Positions 6,359-15,351 of a stretch of 64,000 nucleotides of DNA are shown here, one piece after another. The DNA comes from Lentzea pudingi. Lineage in GTDB: Bacteria; Actinomycetota; Actinomycetes; Mycobacteriales; Pseudonocardiaceae. The notes beneath the pieces are model-generated. The model did no database searches, was not told the DNA's origin, and was given only the letters and a program-made list of their open reading frames with translations. The position numbers and the translations under genes are program-made. The stretch lies in contig NZ_BMNC01000015.1 of the NCBI RefSeq assembly GCF_014646255.1, forward strand, positions 62,001 through 126,000, in the 5' to 3' direction. Position 1 is the stretch's first letter; each line of letters begins with the position of its first letter.

Positions 6359-8626
6359 GTGACACTACGACAGGAACACTCGTCCGTGTCCCGTCGTTTG
6401 GCATACGTCGTCGTCAGCGTGGTCTTCGCCAACTACCTCGGCAACGCCTTCTCGTACGTCTTGGCGGCGGGCGCGACACCCGTGCGCATCGCGACCTCGC
6501 TCGCCTGCCTGGTCACGATCGGGTTCCTCCAGCTGAGGGTGTTCAGCCGGCCGGGGTCGAACCTGCACTCGGGCAAGGCGTACCTGGCGCTGGGTGCGAT
6601 GGCCTGCCTGGTCTACGTGCCGTACCCGTTCTTCCCGAACGCCTGGCACGGCATGCCGGGGTTCCTGGCGGGCAGCGCCTTGCTCGTCCTCCCGGGCCGT
6701 GTGCGATGGCTCGTGTTCTTCGCGGTGGCGCTCAGCAACAGCCTGATCAGATCGCAGTTCGTCTCCGATCCCGCCCAGCTGGCCTACTACGCGGTGTCGG
6801 CCATGGTCGCCGGCATGGTCGTCTACGGTCTGTCACGACTCCCGTCGCTGGTCAAACAGCTGGAGACCGCCCGTTCGGACCTCGCCGACCTCGCGGTGTC
6901 ACAAGAACGGCTGCGGTTCGCCCGCGACCTGCATGACCTGCTCGGCTTCAGCCTCTCGGCGATCACGCTCAAGGTCGAGCTCGCCATCAGGATGCTCGGC
7001 ACCCAGACCGAACGCGCCACGCGTGAGCTCGTCGAGATCCTCGGCATCGCCCGCGAGGCCCTGACGGACGTTCGTGCGGTCGCGTCGAGCTACCGGGAGC
7101 TGTCGCTGTCCGACGAGATCGAGTCGGCGCGGTCGGTGCTGATCGCCGCGGGGGTGCGCACCACGATCGAGGCGAACCACCCCGAGCTCTCCCCCCGCTC
7201 CCGCACGGTGCTCGCCACGGTGCTGCGCGAAGGCGTGACGAACCTGCTGCGGCACAGCGACGCGACCCGCTGCACGATCACCATCTCCGGCACGGGCAGG
7301 CTGGCGTCGATCGACATCGTCAACGACGGCACGCCCGCGGAGACCCTGGGCGAACGCGGCAGCGGCCTGACCAACCTCGCCACCCGCGCCACCGCCATCG
7401 GTGGCTCGCTGCTCGCCCAGACGACCTCGGACGGCGGGTACCGGCTGCACGCCGAGGTGCCGGTCGAGCCGGAGCCGGAGAGCCAGGAGAAGCAGGCGAG
7501 AACGCCGCGCTTCGCGGGCCCGCTGATCGCGACGCGGTTCGCCCAGGTGCTGCTCACGGCCGTGGTCATCGGGTACGCGGCCATGGCGATGACGCTCGTG
7601 ACGTACTACCCCGTCGGGGTTCTGGGGATCGAGGTCGCGGCGGTCGGCATCGCGGGCACGGTCGCGCTCGTGCTGGGCGTGGTGACGCGCCCGCACCTGC
7701 GGTTGAGCCCCCCGTTGCGGCTCGGGGTGCTCGCCGGGCTGGCGGCATGCGTCTACGTGCCCCCGCTGGTGTTCGGCAACCCCTACCTCGCGGGTGTGCC
7801 CGGCTTCCTCGCCGGGGCGTGCGCGTTGCTGCTGCCCCGGCGGGCGGGGTGGATGGCGTTCCTCGCGGTCGTCGGCCTGCAAGGGGTGATCTACAGCCTG
7901 CTCGGCGAGGACACCGTGGCCATCGGGTACGCCCTGATCGCGACGACCAACCACGGACTCGTGCTGTACGCGCTGACCCGGCTGCGGTCGATGGTGAACC
8001 AGCTGCACGAGGCCAGGGAGGAGCTGGCGACGGCGGCGGTCACGCAGGAACGGCTGCGGTTCGCCCGCGACCTGCACGACCTGCTCGGCTACAGCCTCTC
8101 CGCGATCACGTTGAAGAGCGAGCTCACGCACCGGCTGGCGTCGATCGACCCCGGCCGCGCCCGTCAGGAGCTGACCGAGGTCCTGGAGATCTCCCGGCAG
8201 GCGCTCGCGGACGTCCGGTCGGTGGCGTTGAGCTACCGCGAGCTCTCGTTCGACGAGGAGACCCAGTCTGCGCAGGCGCTGCTGTCCGCGGCCGACATCG
8301 AGGTCACCGTGAAGATCGACGCGTGTGACCAGCTGCCGACGGAGGTGAAGGTGACGCTCGCGACGGTGCTGCGCGAAGGCGTCACGAACCTCCTGCGGCA
8401 CAGCAAGGCCGAGCACTGCGAGATCGTGCTCTCGAGTTCGCGGCACCTCGTCACGATGGACATCACCAACGACGGGATCCCCACGATCGAACGGCGGTCG
8501 CGGGACGGCAGCGGGATCGGCAACCTGACGACCCGCGTCCGCGCGCTCGGCGGCGACCTGCACGCCGGGCTCACCCCCGAGCACACCTACCGGCTGCGCG
8601 CCGAGATCCCGCTGCCGTTCAACTGA
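6359..8626 (+). CDS. Tandem-duplicated DesK/NarX-type sensor histidine kinase
   Basis: A 755-aa protein made of two complete kinases in one chain. Each half has four to five membrane segments (about 15-165 and 385-545), a HisKA_3 phosphoacceptor helix with DLHD (His192 and His573) and a HATPase domain (REGVTNLLRHS N-box in both; GSGLTNL and GSGIGNL G-boxes). The GTG start at 6359 gives MTLRQEHSSVSRRLAYV, aligning with the paralogue next door; a GGGAG site precedes it. It follows the TOMM genes by about 100 bp. Its likely partner is one of the two LuxR-type regulators of the cluster. The ligand is unknown. Fusion of two entire membrane kinases is rare. Confidence 0.9.
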   Translation: MTLRQEHSSVSRRLAYVVVSVVFANYLGNAFSYVLAAGATPVRIATSLACLVTIGFLQLRVFSRPGSNLHSGKAYLALGAMACLVYVPYPFFPNAWHGMPGFLAGSALLVLPGRVRWLVFFAVALSNSLIRSQFVSDPAQLAYYAVSAMVAGMVVYGLSRLPSLVKQLETARSDLADLAVSQERLRFARDLHDLLGFSLSAITLKVELAIRMLGTQTERATRELVEILGIAREALTDVRAVASSYRELSLSDEIESARSVLIAAGVRTTIEANHPELSPRSRTVLATVLREGVTNLLRHSDATRCTITISGTGRLASIDIVNDGTPAETLGERGSGLTNLATRATAIGGSLLAQTTSDGGYRLHAEVPVEPEPESQEKQARTPRFAGPLIATRFAQVLLTAVVIGYAAMAMTLVTYYPVGVLGIEVAAVGIAGTVALVLGVVTRPHLRLSPPLRLGVLAGLAACVYVPPLVFGNPYLAGVPGFLAGACALLLPRRAGWMAFLAVVGLQGVIYSLLGEDTVAIGYALIATTNHGLVLYALTRLRSMVNQLHEAREELATAAVTQERLRFARDLHDLLGYSLSAITLKSELTHRLASIDPGRARQELTEVLEISRQALADVRSVALSYRELSFDEETQSAQALLSAADIEVTVKIDACDQLPTEVKVTLATVLREGVTNLLRHSKAEHCEIVLSSSRHLVTMDITNDGIPTIERRSRDGSGIGNLTTRVRALGGDLHAGLTPEHTYRLRAEIPLPFN

Positions 8627-8668
8627 GACCCTCGAAGAACACGGGAACTACCAGGTAGCGGGCCTATC

Positions 8669-10534
8669 ATGCTGCCCGTGGCGCTACGGCAGGAACACTC
8701 ATCGGTGTCCCGTCGGCTGGCGTACGTCGTGATCACCGTTGTGTTCGCGAACTATCTGTTGAACGCGTTCCTGTACGTCCTGGAGACCGGCGCGACCCCG
8801 GCACGGATCACGGGGTCGCTGGCCTGTCTGTTCTCGATCGGGTACCTGCAGCTCGGGGTGTTCTCCCGGCCGGGCACGAACCCGCGGTCCGGCACGGCGC
8901 ACCTGGCGCTGGGTGCGATGGCGCTGCTGGTGTTCGCTCCGGTGCCGTTCTTCCCGACCGCGTGGGGCGGCATGCCCGTGTTCCTCGCGGGCAGCTGCCT
9001 GCTGGTGCTGCCGGGTCGTGTGCGGTGGTTCGCGTTCGTCGCCGTGGCGCTGGCCAACCCCGCGTCCAAGATCGCCTACGGCATCCCCACCGGCGTGATG
9101 GCCTACTACGTGGCGTCCTCGCTGACCGCGGGCCTCGCCGTCTACGGCCTGTCCCGGTTGCCCTCGCTCGTGCTGCGGCTCGAGAACGCCCGTTCGGAGG
9201 TCGCCGATCTGGCCGTCTCGCGGGAACGGCTGCGGTTCTCGCGCGACCTGCAGGACCTGGTCGGCGTCAGCCTCGCCACGATCATGCTGAAGGCCGGAAC
9301 GGCCCGCCGGATGGTCGGCGAGCAGACGGATCGGGCGTCGGCTGAGATCACCCGGATCATCGGCCTGTCCCGCGAGGCCCTGACGGACGTGCGGGCGGTG
9401 GCGTCGAGCTACCGCGAGCCGTCTCCGGCCGGGGAGGTCTCCGCGCCGCGGGAGGGCGTCACGAAGCTGCTCACGACCGTGGTGATCGGGTACGGCGTGA
9501 TGGCGACGCTGCTTGCGTCCTACGACATGACCAGCCTCGTCGAGCCTGCGGTCGCCGCGACGAGCAGCGCGGTGATCGGGGCTCTGGTGCTCGGCGTCGT
9601 CAGCCGGCCGCACGTGCGGCCGGCGCTCGGCCACGCGGCCCTCGCCGGGATCGCCCTCTGCGTGTACGTCCCGCAGTTCGTGTTCCAGGACCCGTTCCTC
9701 GGCGGTGTCCCCGGCTTCCTCGCGGGCTCCGCGCTGCTGGTCCTGCCTCGGTGGACCGGCTGGGCCGCGTTCGGCGCGGTCGTCGTCAGCCAGGGCGTCC
9801 TGCAGGCCGTCTGGGGCTTCCCGGCGACCGACGTGGTGTGGGGCCTGATCGCGGCGACGAACCACGGGCTGGTGCTGTACGCGCTGACCCGGCTGCGGTC
9901 GATGGTGACCGAACTGCAGGAAGCCCGGGAGGAGCTGGCGACGGCGGCGGTCACGCGGGAACGGTTGCGGTTCGCCCGCGATCTGCACGACCTGCTCGGT
10001 TACAGCCTGTCCGCGATCACGTTGAAGAGCGAACTCGCGCACCGGCTCGATCCCGGCAGGGCCCGCCAGGAGCTCACCGAGGTCCTGGAGATCTCCCGCC
10101 AGGCGCTCGCGGACGTCCGGTCCGTGGCGTTGAGCTACCGCGAACTCTCGTTCGACGAGGAAACCCGGTCGGCGCAGGCGCTGCTGTCCGCCGCCGACGT
10201 CGAGGTGACGGTCCGGATGGACGCGGCCGAGCTGCCCACCGAGGTGAACGTGGCTCTGGCGACGGTGCTGCGCGAAGGCGTCACGAACCTCCTGCGGCAC
10301 AGCAAGGCCGAGCACTGCGAGATCGTGCTCTCCAGCGCACCGCACCTCGTCACGATGGACATCGTCAACGACGGAATCCCCGCCACCGAACGGAAGTCAG
10401 GTGACGGCAGCGGGATCGGCAACCTGACGACTCGGGTGCGAGCGCTCGGCGGCGACCTGCACGCCGGGCCCACGCCGGAGCACACCTACCGGCTGCGCGC
10501 CGAGATCCCGCTGGCCGTCACAGCATCTCGATGA
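8669..10534 (+). CDS. Second tandem sensor kinase with degenerate first half
   Basis: A 621-aa paralogue of the preceding kinase with a very similar N-terminus (LRQEHSSVSRRLAYV) and a nearly identical C-terminal half at the DNA level. The C-terminal unit is intact (DLHDLLGYS with His440, REGVTNLLRHS, GSGIGNL). The first unit is broken: DLHD reads DLQD (Gln195, codon CAG), and the ATPase domain is deleted, with SYREPSPAGEVSAPREGVTK joining straight to the second membrane block. A start at GTG 8678 is also possible. The gene ends 17 bp inside the convergent KAS III gene. It probably arose by tandem duplication and then decay of one sensor unit, leaving a receptor-like module. Confidence 0.9.
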   Translation: MLPVALRQEHSSVSRRLAYVVITVVFANYLLNAFLYVLETGATPARITGSLACLFSIGYLQLGVFSRPGTNPRSGTAHLALGAMALLVFAPVPFFPTAWGGMPVFLAGSCLLVLPGRVRWFAFVAVALANPASKIAYGIPTGVMAYYVASSLTAGLAVYGLSRLPSLVLRLENARSEVADLAVSRERLRFSRDLQDLVGVSLATIMLKAGTARRMVGEQTDRASAEITRIIGLSREALTDVRAVASSYREPSPAGEVSAPREGVTKLLTTVVIGYGVMATLLASYDMTSLVEPAVAATSSAVIGALVLGVVSRPHVRPALGHAALAGIALCVYVPQFVFQDPFLGGVPGFLAGSALLVLPRWTGWAAFGAVVVSQGVLQAVWGFPATDVVWGLIAATNHGLVLYALTRLRSMVTELQEAREELATAAVTRERLRFARDLHDLLGYSLSAITLKSELAHRLDPGRARQELTEVLEISRQALADVRSVALSYRELSFDEETRSAQALLSAADVEVTVRMDAAELPTEVNVALATVLREGVTNLLRHSKAEHCEIVLSSAPHLVTMDIVNDGIPATERKSGDGSGIGNLTTRVRALGGDLHAGPTPEHTYRLRAEIPLAVTASR

Positions 10535-11525
10535 CCGCGCAGCCCCAGCTGTAACCCGCGCCGACGCCGAACATCACGATCCGCTGGCCCGAGGTCGCCT
10601 TGCCCGTCGTCACGAGGTGGTCGAAGCTCGCGAACTGGTCGCCGGCGCCGAGGTGCCCGACCGTGCGGCTCCACGACCACGTGGTGCGTTCCGGCTCGAT
10701 GTCGTACGGGCGCAGGTAGTTCACGTCCAGCCGGCGGCGGCCGAAGTGCGGCAGGATGATCCAGTCCGCGTCACCGATCTTCATGTCGGCGTCGGACAGC
10801 GCCTGCTCGACGGCGAGCGCCTGGCCCGCGTTGGCCTTGTTGATGCCGTAGGAGAGCCCGAACTCGCGGCTGAACGTGTGCTTGGCCTCCTCGAAGTCCA
10901 CCGGGATGCGGTGCGAGAAGGGCGCGAGGCCGAACGGCACGTCGCCGCGGTGCAGTGGTTCGAGATCGCTGTCCGCGTTGATGGCCAACGAAAGCAGCTT
11001 CGCGTAACCACCTCGGGTGGACAGCACGAGAGCCGACGCGCCGTCGCCGTAGGGCGTTCCGGGGTCGGTCCTCCAGCGGTCGATCCCCGGCAGGCAGAAG
11101 CGGTCGGAGGACGTGAGGAGGGCGTCCCTGCCGGGACGGGCGATCAGGTACGACACGGCGAGGTCCATCGCGGCCAGGCCGCCGTTGGACATCTGCCGGA
11201 TCTCCAGCGCCAGACAGGAGTTCCGCACCGTCTCGCGCTGGATGTAGGAACCGACCGGCCACAGGTCCTGGCCCTGGTGGTACGTGGTGGCGTGCAGGAT
11301 CAGGTCGACGTCGTCGGGCTCGGATCCCGCCCGTCCCAACGCGACCCTGGCCGCCTCGACCGCCATCTCGGCCGCGGACTCGTGCGGGGACACGGACACG
11401 GACTCGACGTCCGTCCGCGCGACGAGCTTCGGCTCGCACTCTCCCGACGCGATCGCGTCCGCGACGTTCAGCGTCGAGGGCAGGCGCACGCCACTGCCGT
11501 TGACGAAGACATCCTTGACTCGCAC
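10518..11525 (-). CDS. KAS III-like protein with Ser in place of active-site Cys
   Basis: A 335-aa ketoacyl-ACP synthase III fold protein of the DpsC/CerJ type. GTG 11525 is preceded by AAGGAGG. The nucleophile position reads RQMSNGG with Ser113, where the second KAS III of the window has Cys115; the catalytic His is kept in ILPHFGRRR, while the NH-type motif reads TVGHLGAGD. DpsC of the daunorubicin pathway also uses Ser and selects the starter acyl group, whereas CerJ-type homologues transfer acyl groups to hydroxyls. A role in starter selection or acyl transfer is inferred. It is coupled to the WrbA-like gene and ends inside the convergent kinase gene. Confidence 0.88.
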   Translation of the reverse strand: MRVKDVFVNGSGVRLPSTLNVADAIASGECEPKLVARTDVESVSVSPHESAAEMAVEAARVALGRAGSEPDDVDLILHATTYHQGQDLWPVGSYIQRETVRNSCLALEIRQMSNGGLAAMDLAVSYLIARPGRDALLTSSDRFCLPGIDRWRTDPGTPYGDGASALVLSTRGGYAKLLSLAINADSDLEPLHRGDVPFGLAPFSHRIPVDFEEAKHTFSREFGLSYGINKANAGQALAVEQALSDADMKIGDADWIILPHFGRRRLDVNYLRPYDIEPERTTWSWSRTVGHLGAGDQFASFDHLVTTGKATSGQRIVMFGVGAGYSWGCAVIEML

Positions 11526-11530
11526 CGCGG

Positions 11531-12118
11531 TCAGACCTCCTTCAGCGCGCGTGCCACGCGCACGACGCGTTCCGCCTGGATCTGGGCCGCCTGCAGCGCG
11601 ATCTCGTCGACCGGCACGTTGTCCGCGCCCAGGACGTGAGAGGTGCCGTAGGGGTTCAGGTTCCCGCCCGGCGGCACGATGATCCCGCCGAAGTGGCAGA
11701 CCATGTTGTAGATCGACACGAGGGTGGTCTCCATGCCGCCGTGCAGGCTGCCGCCGGAGGTGAACGCGCTGTAGACCTTGTCGGCCAGCAAGCCGCTGAA
11801 CCAGGCCGGCCCCAGCGTGTCGATGAACTGCTTGAGCTGCGAGGACACGTTGCCGAAGCGGGTGGGCGTGCCGAGGACGACGGCGTCGGCCCACAGCACG
11901 TCGTCGACCGACGCGACGGGGACGTCCGCGGTCTCCTCCAGGTGCGCCGCCCAGGCCGGCCGGGACCGCCACACGGTCTCGGGCGCGAGCTCGGCGGCAC
12001 GGACCAGCCGCACGTCGGCGCCGTGCTTCTGGGCCGTCTCGGCGATCTCCGTGGCGATCCGGTGAATCGTTCCCGTCGAGGAGTAGTACACGACCGTCAC
12101 GTTGACGCTGCGTTCCAT
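11531..12118 (-). CDS. WrbA-like NAD(P)H:quinone oxidoreductase
   Basis: A 195-aa flavodoxin-fold protein. FMN phosphate-binding loop: VVYYSSTGTIHRIA at residues 8-21; other WrbA-type signatures: GTPTRFGNVSSQLKQF and AFTSGGSLHGGMETT. It should bind FMN and reduce quinones with NAD(P)H in the cytosol. In an aromatic polyketide cluster it may keep quinone intermediates reduced or act as a tailoring reductase; that role is inferred. It is the first gene of a two-gene operon with the Ser-type KAS III, 5 bp apart, and is divergent from the response regulator gene. Confidence 0.9.
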   Translation of the reverse strand: MERSVNVTVVYYSSTGTIHRIATEIAETAQKHGADVRLVRAAELAPETVWRSRPAWAAHLEETADVPVASVDDVLWADAVVLGTPTRFGNVSSQLKQFIDTLGPAWFSGLLADKVYSAFTSGGSLHGGMETTLVSIYNMVCHFGGIIVPPGGNLNPYGTSHVLGADNVPVDEIALQAAQIQAERVVRVARALKEV

Positions 12119-12226
12119 GACGCATCCCTTCGCGAGGCAGCTCGGTTCACCCTTGCCGGGCCGCCTTGATGTGGCGTGGAGCGCGACATGAACGTTGGGA
12201 GATATGGTGTCGCGCGGAGGGGCGCG

Positions 12227-12832
12227 ATGATCAGGGTTCTGCTCGCGGAGGACATGCACATGGTGCGCGGTGCTCTCATCGCGCTGCTCAACCTCGAACC
12301 GGACATCGAGGTCGTGGCCGAGGTGAGCTCGGGCGACAAGATCGTGCCGGCGGCGCGCCAGCACACCCCCGACGTCTGTGTGATCGACATCGACCTGCCG
12401 ATCCTCGACGGGCTCAGTGCCGCGTCGACGATCCGCGAGACGATGCCGCAGGTCAGGACGTTGATGCTGACGTCGCTGGGCCGGCCGGGGACGTTGCGCA
12501 GGGCGCTGGCGGCCCGCGTGGACGGCTTCCTGCTCAAGGACGCGCCGCCGACGGAGCTCGCCGACGCGATCCGCCGCGTCGCCGCCGGGGAACGCGTCGT
12601 GGACAGCCAGCTCGCCCTGGCCGCGTGGGACCGCGGCGAGTGCCCGCTGACCGACCGCGAGCTGGAGGTCCTCCGGCTGGCGGCGAACGGCGCCGACGCG
12701 CCCGACATCGCTGTCGCGCTGTCGCTCTCGGTCGGCACCGTGCGCAACTACATGACGACGATCATGACCAAGCTCAACGGGCGCAACCGGGTGGACACCA
12801 TCCGCATCGCCGACGAAGCCGGCTGGCTGTAG
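12227..12832 (+). CDS. LuxR/NarL-type response regulator (first copy)
   Basis: A 201-aa regulator. The receiver domain has the acidic pair in LLAEDM, phosphoacceptor Asp54 (VIDIDLP) and Lys in LLKDAP. The C-terminal LuxR helix-turn-helix runs PLTDRELEVLRLAANG...VGTVRNYMTTIMTKLNGRNRVDTIRIA. ATG 12227 is set by GGAGG 7 bp upstream. It closely resembles the regulator at 40.6-41.3 kb. The three DesK-type kinases of the cluster, all with HisKA_3 domains, are the natural partners. The start lies 108 bp from the divergent wrbA-like gene. Confidence 0.95.
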   Translation: MIRVLLAEDMHMVRGALIALLNLEPDIEVVAEVSSGDKIVPAARQHTPDVCVIDIDLPILDGLSAASTIRETMPQVRTLMLTSLGRPGTLRRALAARVDGFLLKDAPPTELADAIRRVAAGERVVDSQLALAAWDRGECPLTDRELEVLRLAANGADAPDIAVALSLSVGTVRNYMTTIMTKLNGRNRVDTIRIADEAGWL

Positions 12833-12862
12833 GCCGGTTCCCGGCTGTGCGGACGGCATCGG

Positions 12863-14080
12863 TCAGGCTGCCCTCTGCTGGCTCGCCCGCAGGTCGAAGC
12901 CCGGCTGGGCCACGATCTCCGGGGTGAGCCGGTTGCCGCCCTCGAGGATTCGGCGTCCCATCAGGAAGTCGATGGGGCGGTTGTACGCCTCGATTCCAAT
13001 CAACTTGTCATTCTTGAAGCAGAACACCGAGAACCTGCCCTCGGCCGGGTCTCCGACGGTGACCGTGCGGTCGTGGCCGTTGGTGAGACCGGCGGTCTGC
13101 AGCTTCACGTCGTACTGGTCGCTCCAGAACCACGGCAGGGCGGTGTAGGGCTCCGCGCTGCCCAGGATGGCCGCCGCGACCGTGGTGCCCTGGTCAGTGG
13201 CGTTCTGCACCGACTCCAGGCGGATCAGGCCGCCGGCGTGCGTGCTGGCGAACCGCGCGCAGTCGCCGACCGCGTAAATGCGCGGGTCGACCGTGCCGAG
13301 GTGCGCGTCGACGACGATGCCGTTGTCGACCAGCAGTCCGGCGCGCTGGGCGACCTCGGTGTTCGGGACGACGCCGATGCCCGCGACCACGAGGTCGGCG
13401 ACGAGCACCGTGCCGTCCGTGAGCTCCACCAGGCCCTCCCGGACCGCGGCGACGCCCGTCCCGGTGAGGATCTGGACGCCCTCGCTGCGGTGGCGGCTGA
13501 CGAGGTGCTGAGCCGTCTCGGCCGACACCGCCCGTTGCATCACCTGCGGCTGGGCCTCGACGACGGTCACCTCGTGGCGCAGTTTCCTGACCACGGCGGC
13601 GAACTCGAGGCCGATGAACCCGCCGCCGATGACGACGACGTCCAGTCCGATCTGCCCTTCGAGCCGCTGCCGGATCGCGTCCGCGTCGGCGACCGTGCGC
13701 AGGTTCAGCACGTGCTCGGCGCCGGGGATGGGCAACGGCCGCGGCCGCGCTCCCGTCGCGAACACCAGGTGGTCGTAGCTGACCGTGCGGGCACAACCCA
13801 GCACCGCGACCCGCGCCTGGCGGTCGACCCCGATCACCCGCTCGTTCCGCACGAGCTTGATGCCGTGGTCGTCGTAGTACGAGTCCTGCCTCAGGACCAG
13901 GCCGGCGAGGTCGGTCTCCCCCGCCAGGTATGCCTTCGTGAGCGGGGGCCGCTGGTACGGCGCGGCCGCCTCGTCACCGATGAGCGTGATGGGGCCGCGG
14001 TGTCCCTGTTCGCGCAGGGACACCGCGACCTGGCAGCCCGCCTGCCCGGCCCCGACGACGACTACCGACTCGCCGCGCAT
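12863..14080 (-). CDS. Ferredoxin reductase (putidaredoxin reductase family)
   Basis: A 405-aa FAD/NAD-binding enzyme. It has two Rossmann motifs (VVVVGAGQAGCQ near residue 5 for FAD; VVVIGGGFIGLEF near 150 for NAD) and the FAD-binding YAVGDCARF. It passes electrons from NAD(P)H to a ferredoxin for P450s. It sits at the end of an operon ferredoxin - ketoreductase - reductase, with 1 bp between the ketoreductase stop and its start. Together with the [2Fe-2S] ferredoxin it forms a class I redox chain for the cluster P450s. Confidence 0.93.
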   Translation of the reverse strand: MRGESVVVVGAGQAGCQVAVSLREQGHRGPITLIGDEAAAPYQRPPLTKAYLAGETDLAGLVLRQDSYYDDHGIKLVRNERVIGVDRQARVAVLGCARTVSYDHLVFATGARPRPLPIPGAEHVLNLRTVADADAIRQRLEGQIGLDVVVIGGGFIGLEFAAVVRKLRHEVTVVEAQPQVMQRAVSAETAQHLVSRHRSEGVQILTGTGVAAVREGLVELTDGTVLVADLVVAGIGVVPNTEVAQRAGLLVDNGIVVDAHLGTVDPRIYAVGDCARFASTHAGGLIRLESVQNATDQGTTVAAAILGSAEPYTALPWFWSDQYDVKLQTAGLTNGHDRTVTVGDPAEGRFSVFCFKNDKLIGIEAYNRPIDFLMGRRILEGGNRLTPEIVAQPGFDLRASQQRAA

Positions 14081-14081
14081 G

Positions 14082-14861
14082 TCAGTAGTTGCCCAGCCCG
14101 CCGCAGACGTTGAGCGCCTGTGCGGTGATCGAGGACGCGGTGTCCGTCGTCAGGTACGTCACGAGACCGGCGACCTCTTCCGGCGTGCTGTACCGACCCA
14201 GCGGGATCTTGGCGTTGAACTTCTCGAGGACCTCGTCCTCGGTGACACCCCAGTGGTTCGCGTACCCCTGGCGCACCCGGCCGGCCATCGGCGTCTCGAC
14301 GTAGCCGGGGCACACCGCGTTGACGGTGATGCCGGACTTCGCGAGCTCGATGCCGACGGCCTTGGTGAAGCCGACGACCCCGTGCTTCGAGGCCGAGTAG
14401 GGCGCGGCGAACACGACGCCCTGCTTGCCGCCGGTGGAGGCGATGTTGATGATCCGGCCCCAGGTCTGCTCGACCATCTTGCCGGTGCTCAGGACCTCTT
14501 TGGTGAAGCGGAAGACACCGTTGAGGTTGGTGTCGATCACGTCCAGCCAGAGGTTCTCGTCCAGCTCGGCGGTGATGCCGCCACCACCGCGTCCGGCGTT
14601 GTTGACGAGGATCTCGATGGGCCCGAAGACGTCGACGGCCTTCTGCACGGCCGTGCGGATGTCCTCTGTGGACGTGACGTCCGTGGCCGCGCCGTCGGCC
14701 TCGATGCCCTCTTCCCTCAGCTGCTTCACCGTGGTCGTGACGTTCTCGGCGTTGCGGGCCACGACGAAGACCGCGTGCCCCTCCTTGCCGAGGCTGCGCG
14801 CGACCTCGAGACCGATACCGCTGGTAGCGCCCGTGACCAGGGCGACCCGTCGCTGGCTCAT
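14082..14861 (-). CDS. ActIII-type polyketide ketoreductase
   Basis: A 259-aa SDR that aligns with ActIII almost end to end: VALVTGATSGIGLEVAR at the NADPH site, NNAGRGGGG, NIASTGGKQGVVFAAPYSASKHG (catalytic Ser, Tyr, Lys) and the diagnostic C-terminus TAQALNVCGGLGNY. ActIII-type enzymes reduce one keto group, typically C9, of the nascent poly-beta-ketone with NADPH. Its presence shows that the product is a reduced aromatic polyketide. It is co-transcribed with the ferredoxin and ferredoxin reductase genes. Confidence 0.96.
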   Translation of the reverse strand: MSQRRVALVTGATSGIGLEVARSLGKEGHAVFVVARNAENVTTTVKQLREEGIEADGAATDVTSTEDIRTAVQKAVDVFGPIEILVNNAGRGGGGITAELDENLWLDVIDTNLNGVFRFTKEVLSTGKMVEQTWGRIINIASTGGKQGVVFAAPYSASKHGVVGFTKAVGIELAKSGITVNAVCPGYVETPMAGRVRQGYANHWGVTEDEVLEKFNAKIPLGRYSTPEEVAGLVTYLTTDTASSITAQALNVCGGLGNY

Positions 14862-14875
14862 GCTTCTTCTCTCCC

Positions 14876-15199
14876 TCAGAGTTGCTTCTCAGGCATGTGC
14901 ACGACGAGCCCGTCCTGCTCCTCGGTCACGGGGATCTGGCAGCTCAGCCGGCTGTTGTCCTTGCGCTCACAGGCCGTGAAGTAGAGGAGCTCGTCCTCGA
15001 CCTGGTGCATCTGCGACAGCGGCTTGGTGTTCTCGGGATCGATGTACACGTGGCACGTACCGCACGAGGCGCCACCGCCGCACTGGGCGACGATTCCCTT
15101 GATGCCGTTGAGAACCGCGCCGCGCATCACGGTGTCGTCCTGGGCAACGTCGACAACGGTCTCAACCCCGTCGTGCGCTACGTAAGTGATCTTTGGCAT
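14876..15199 (-). CDS. [2Fe-2S] ferredoxin, adrenodoxin type
   Basis: A 107-aa ferredoxin with the cluster ligands Cys40, Cys46, Cys49 and Cys87 (C-x5-C-x2-C...C), the pattern of adrenodoxin/putidaredoxin. It carries electrons from the reductase encoded two genes downstream to P450s. The gene is first in its operon and divergent from the DinB-like gene. A triple TCGA-type heptamer repeat lies about 125 bp upstream, so SARP control is plausible. Confidence 0.95.
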   Translation of the reverse strand: MPKITYVAHDGVETVVDVAQDDTVMRGAVLNGIKGIVAQCGGGASCGTCHVYIDPENTKPLSQMHQVEDELLYFTACERKDNSRLSCQIPVTEEQDGLVVHMPEKQL

Positions 15200-15322
15200 G
15201 GCAGTTCTCCCACGGATCTGCGGCTCGCCGGACGTGGTTCACCTTGGGGGGCGGCGCTTTGCACGTGGTGGAGACCACCTTGAGCGTTCACGACCTTGCT
15301 GGAACGGCAAGTTCTCGTGCGT

Positions 15323-15351
15323 TCGACTCCGGGTCGACCGAGGATCGAGCC
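15323..15351. promoter_or_regulatory. Candidate SARP box: three heptamers at 11-bp period
   Basis: TCGACTC (15323), TCGACCG (15334) and TCGAGCC (15345), each starting exactly 11 bp after the last. This is the layout known for DnrI/ActII-ORF4-type SARP sites. The last heptamer abuts the DinB-like ATG at 15352, so either that gene starts further in or the site serves the divergent ferredoxin operon. Confidence 0.5.
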
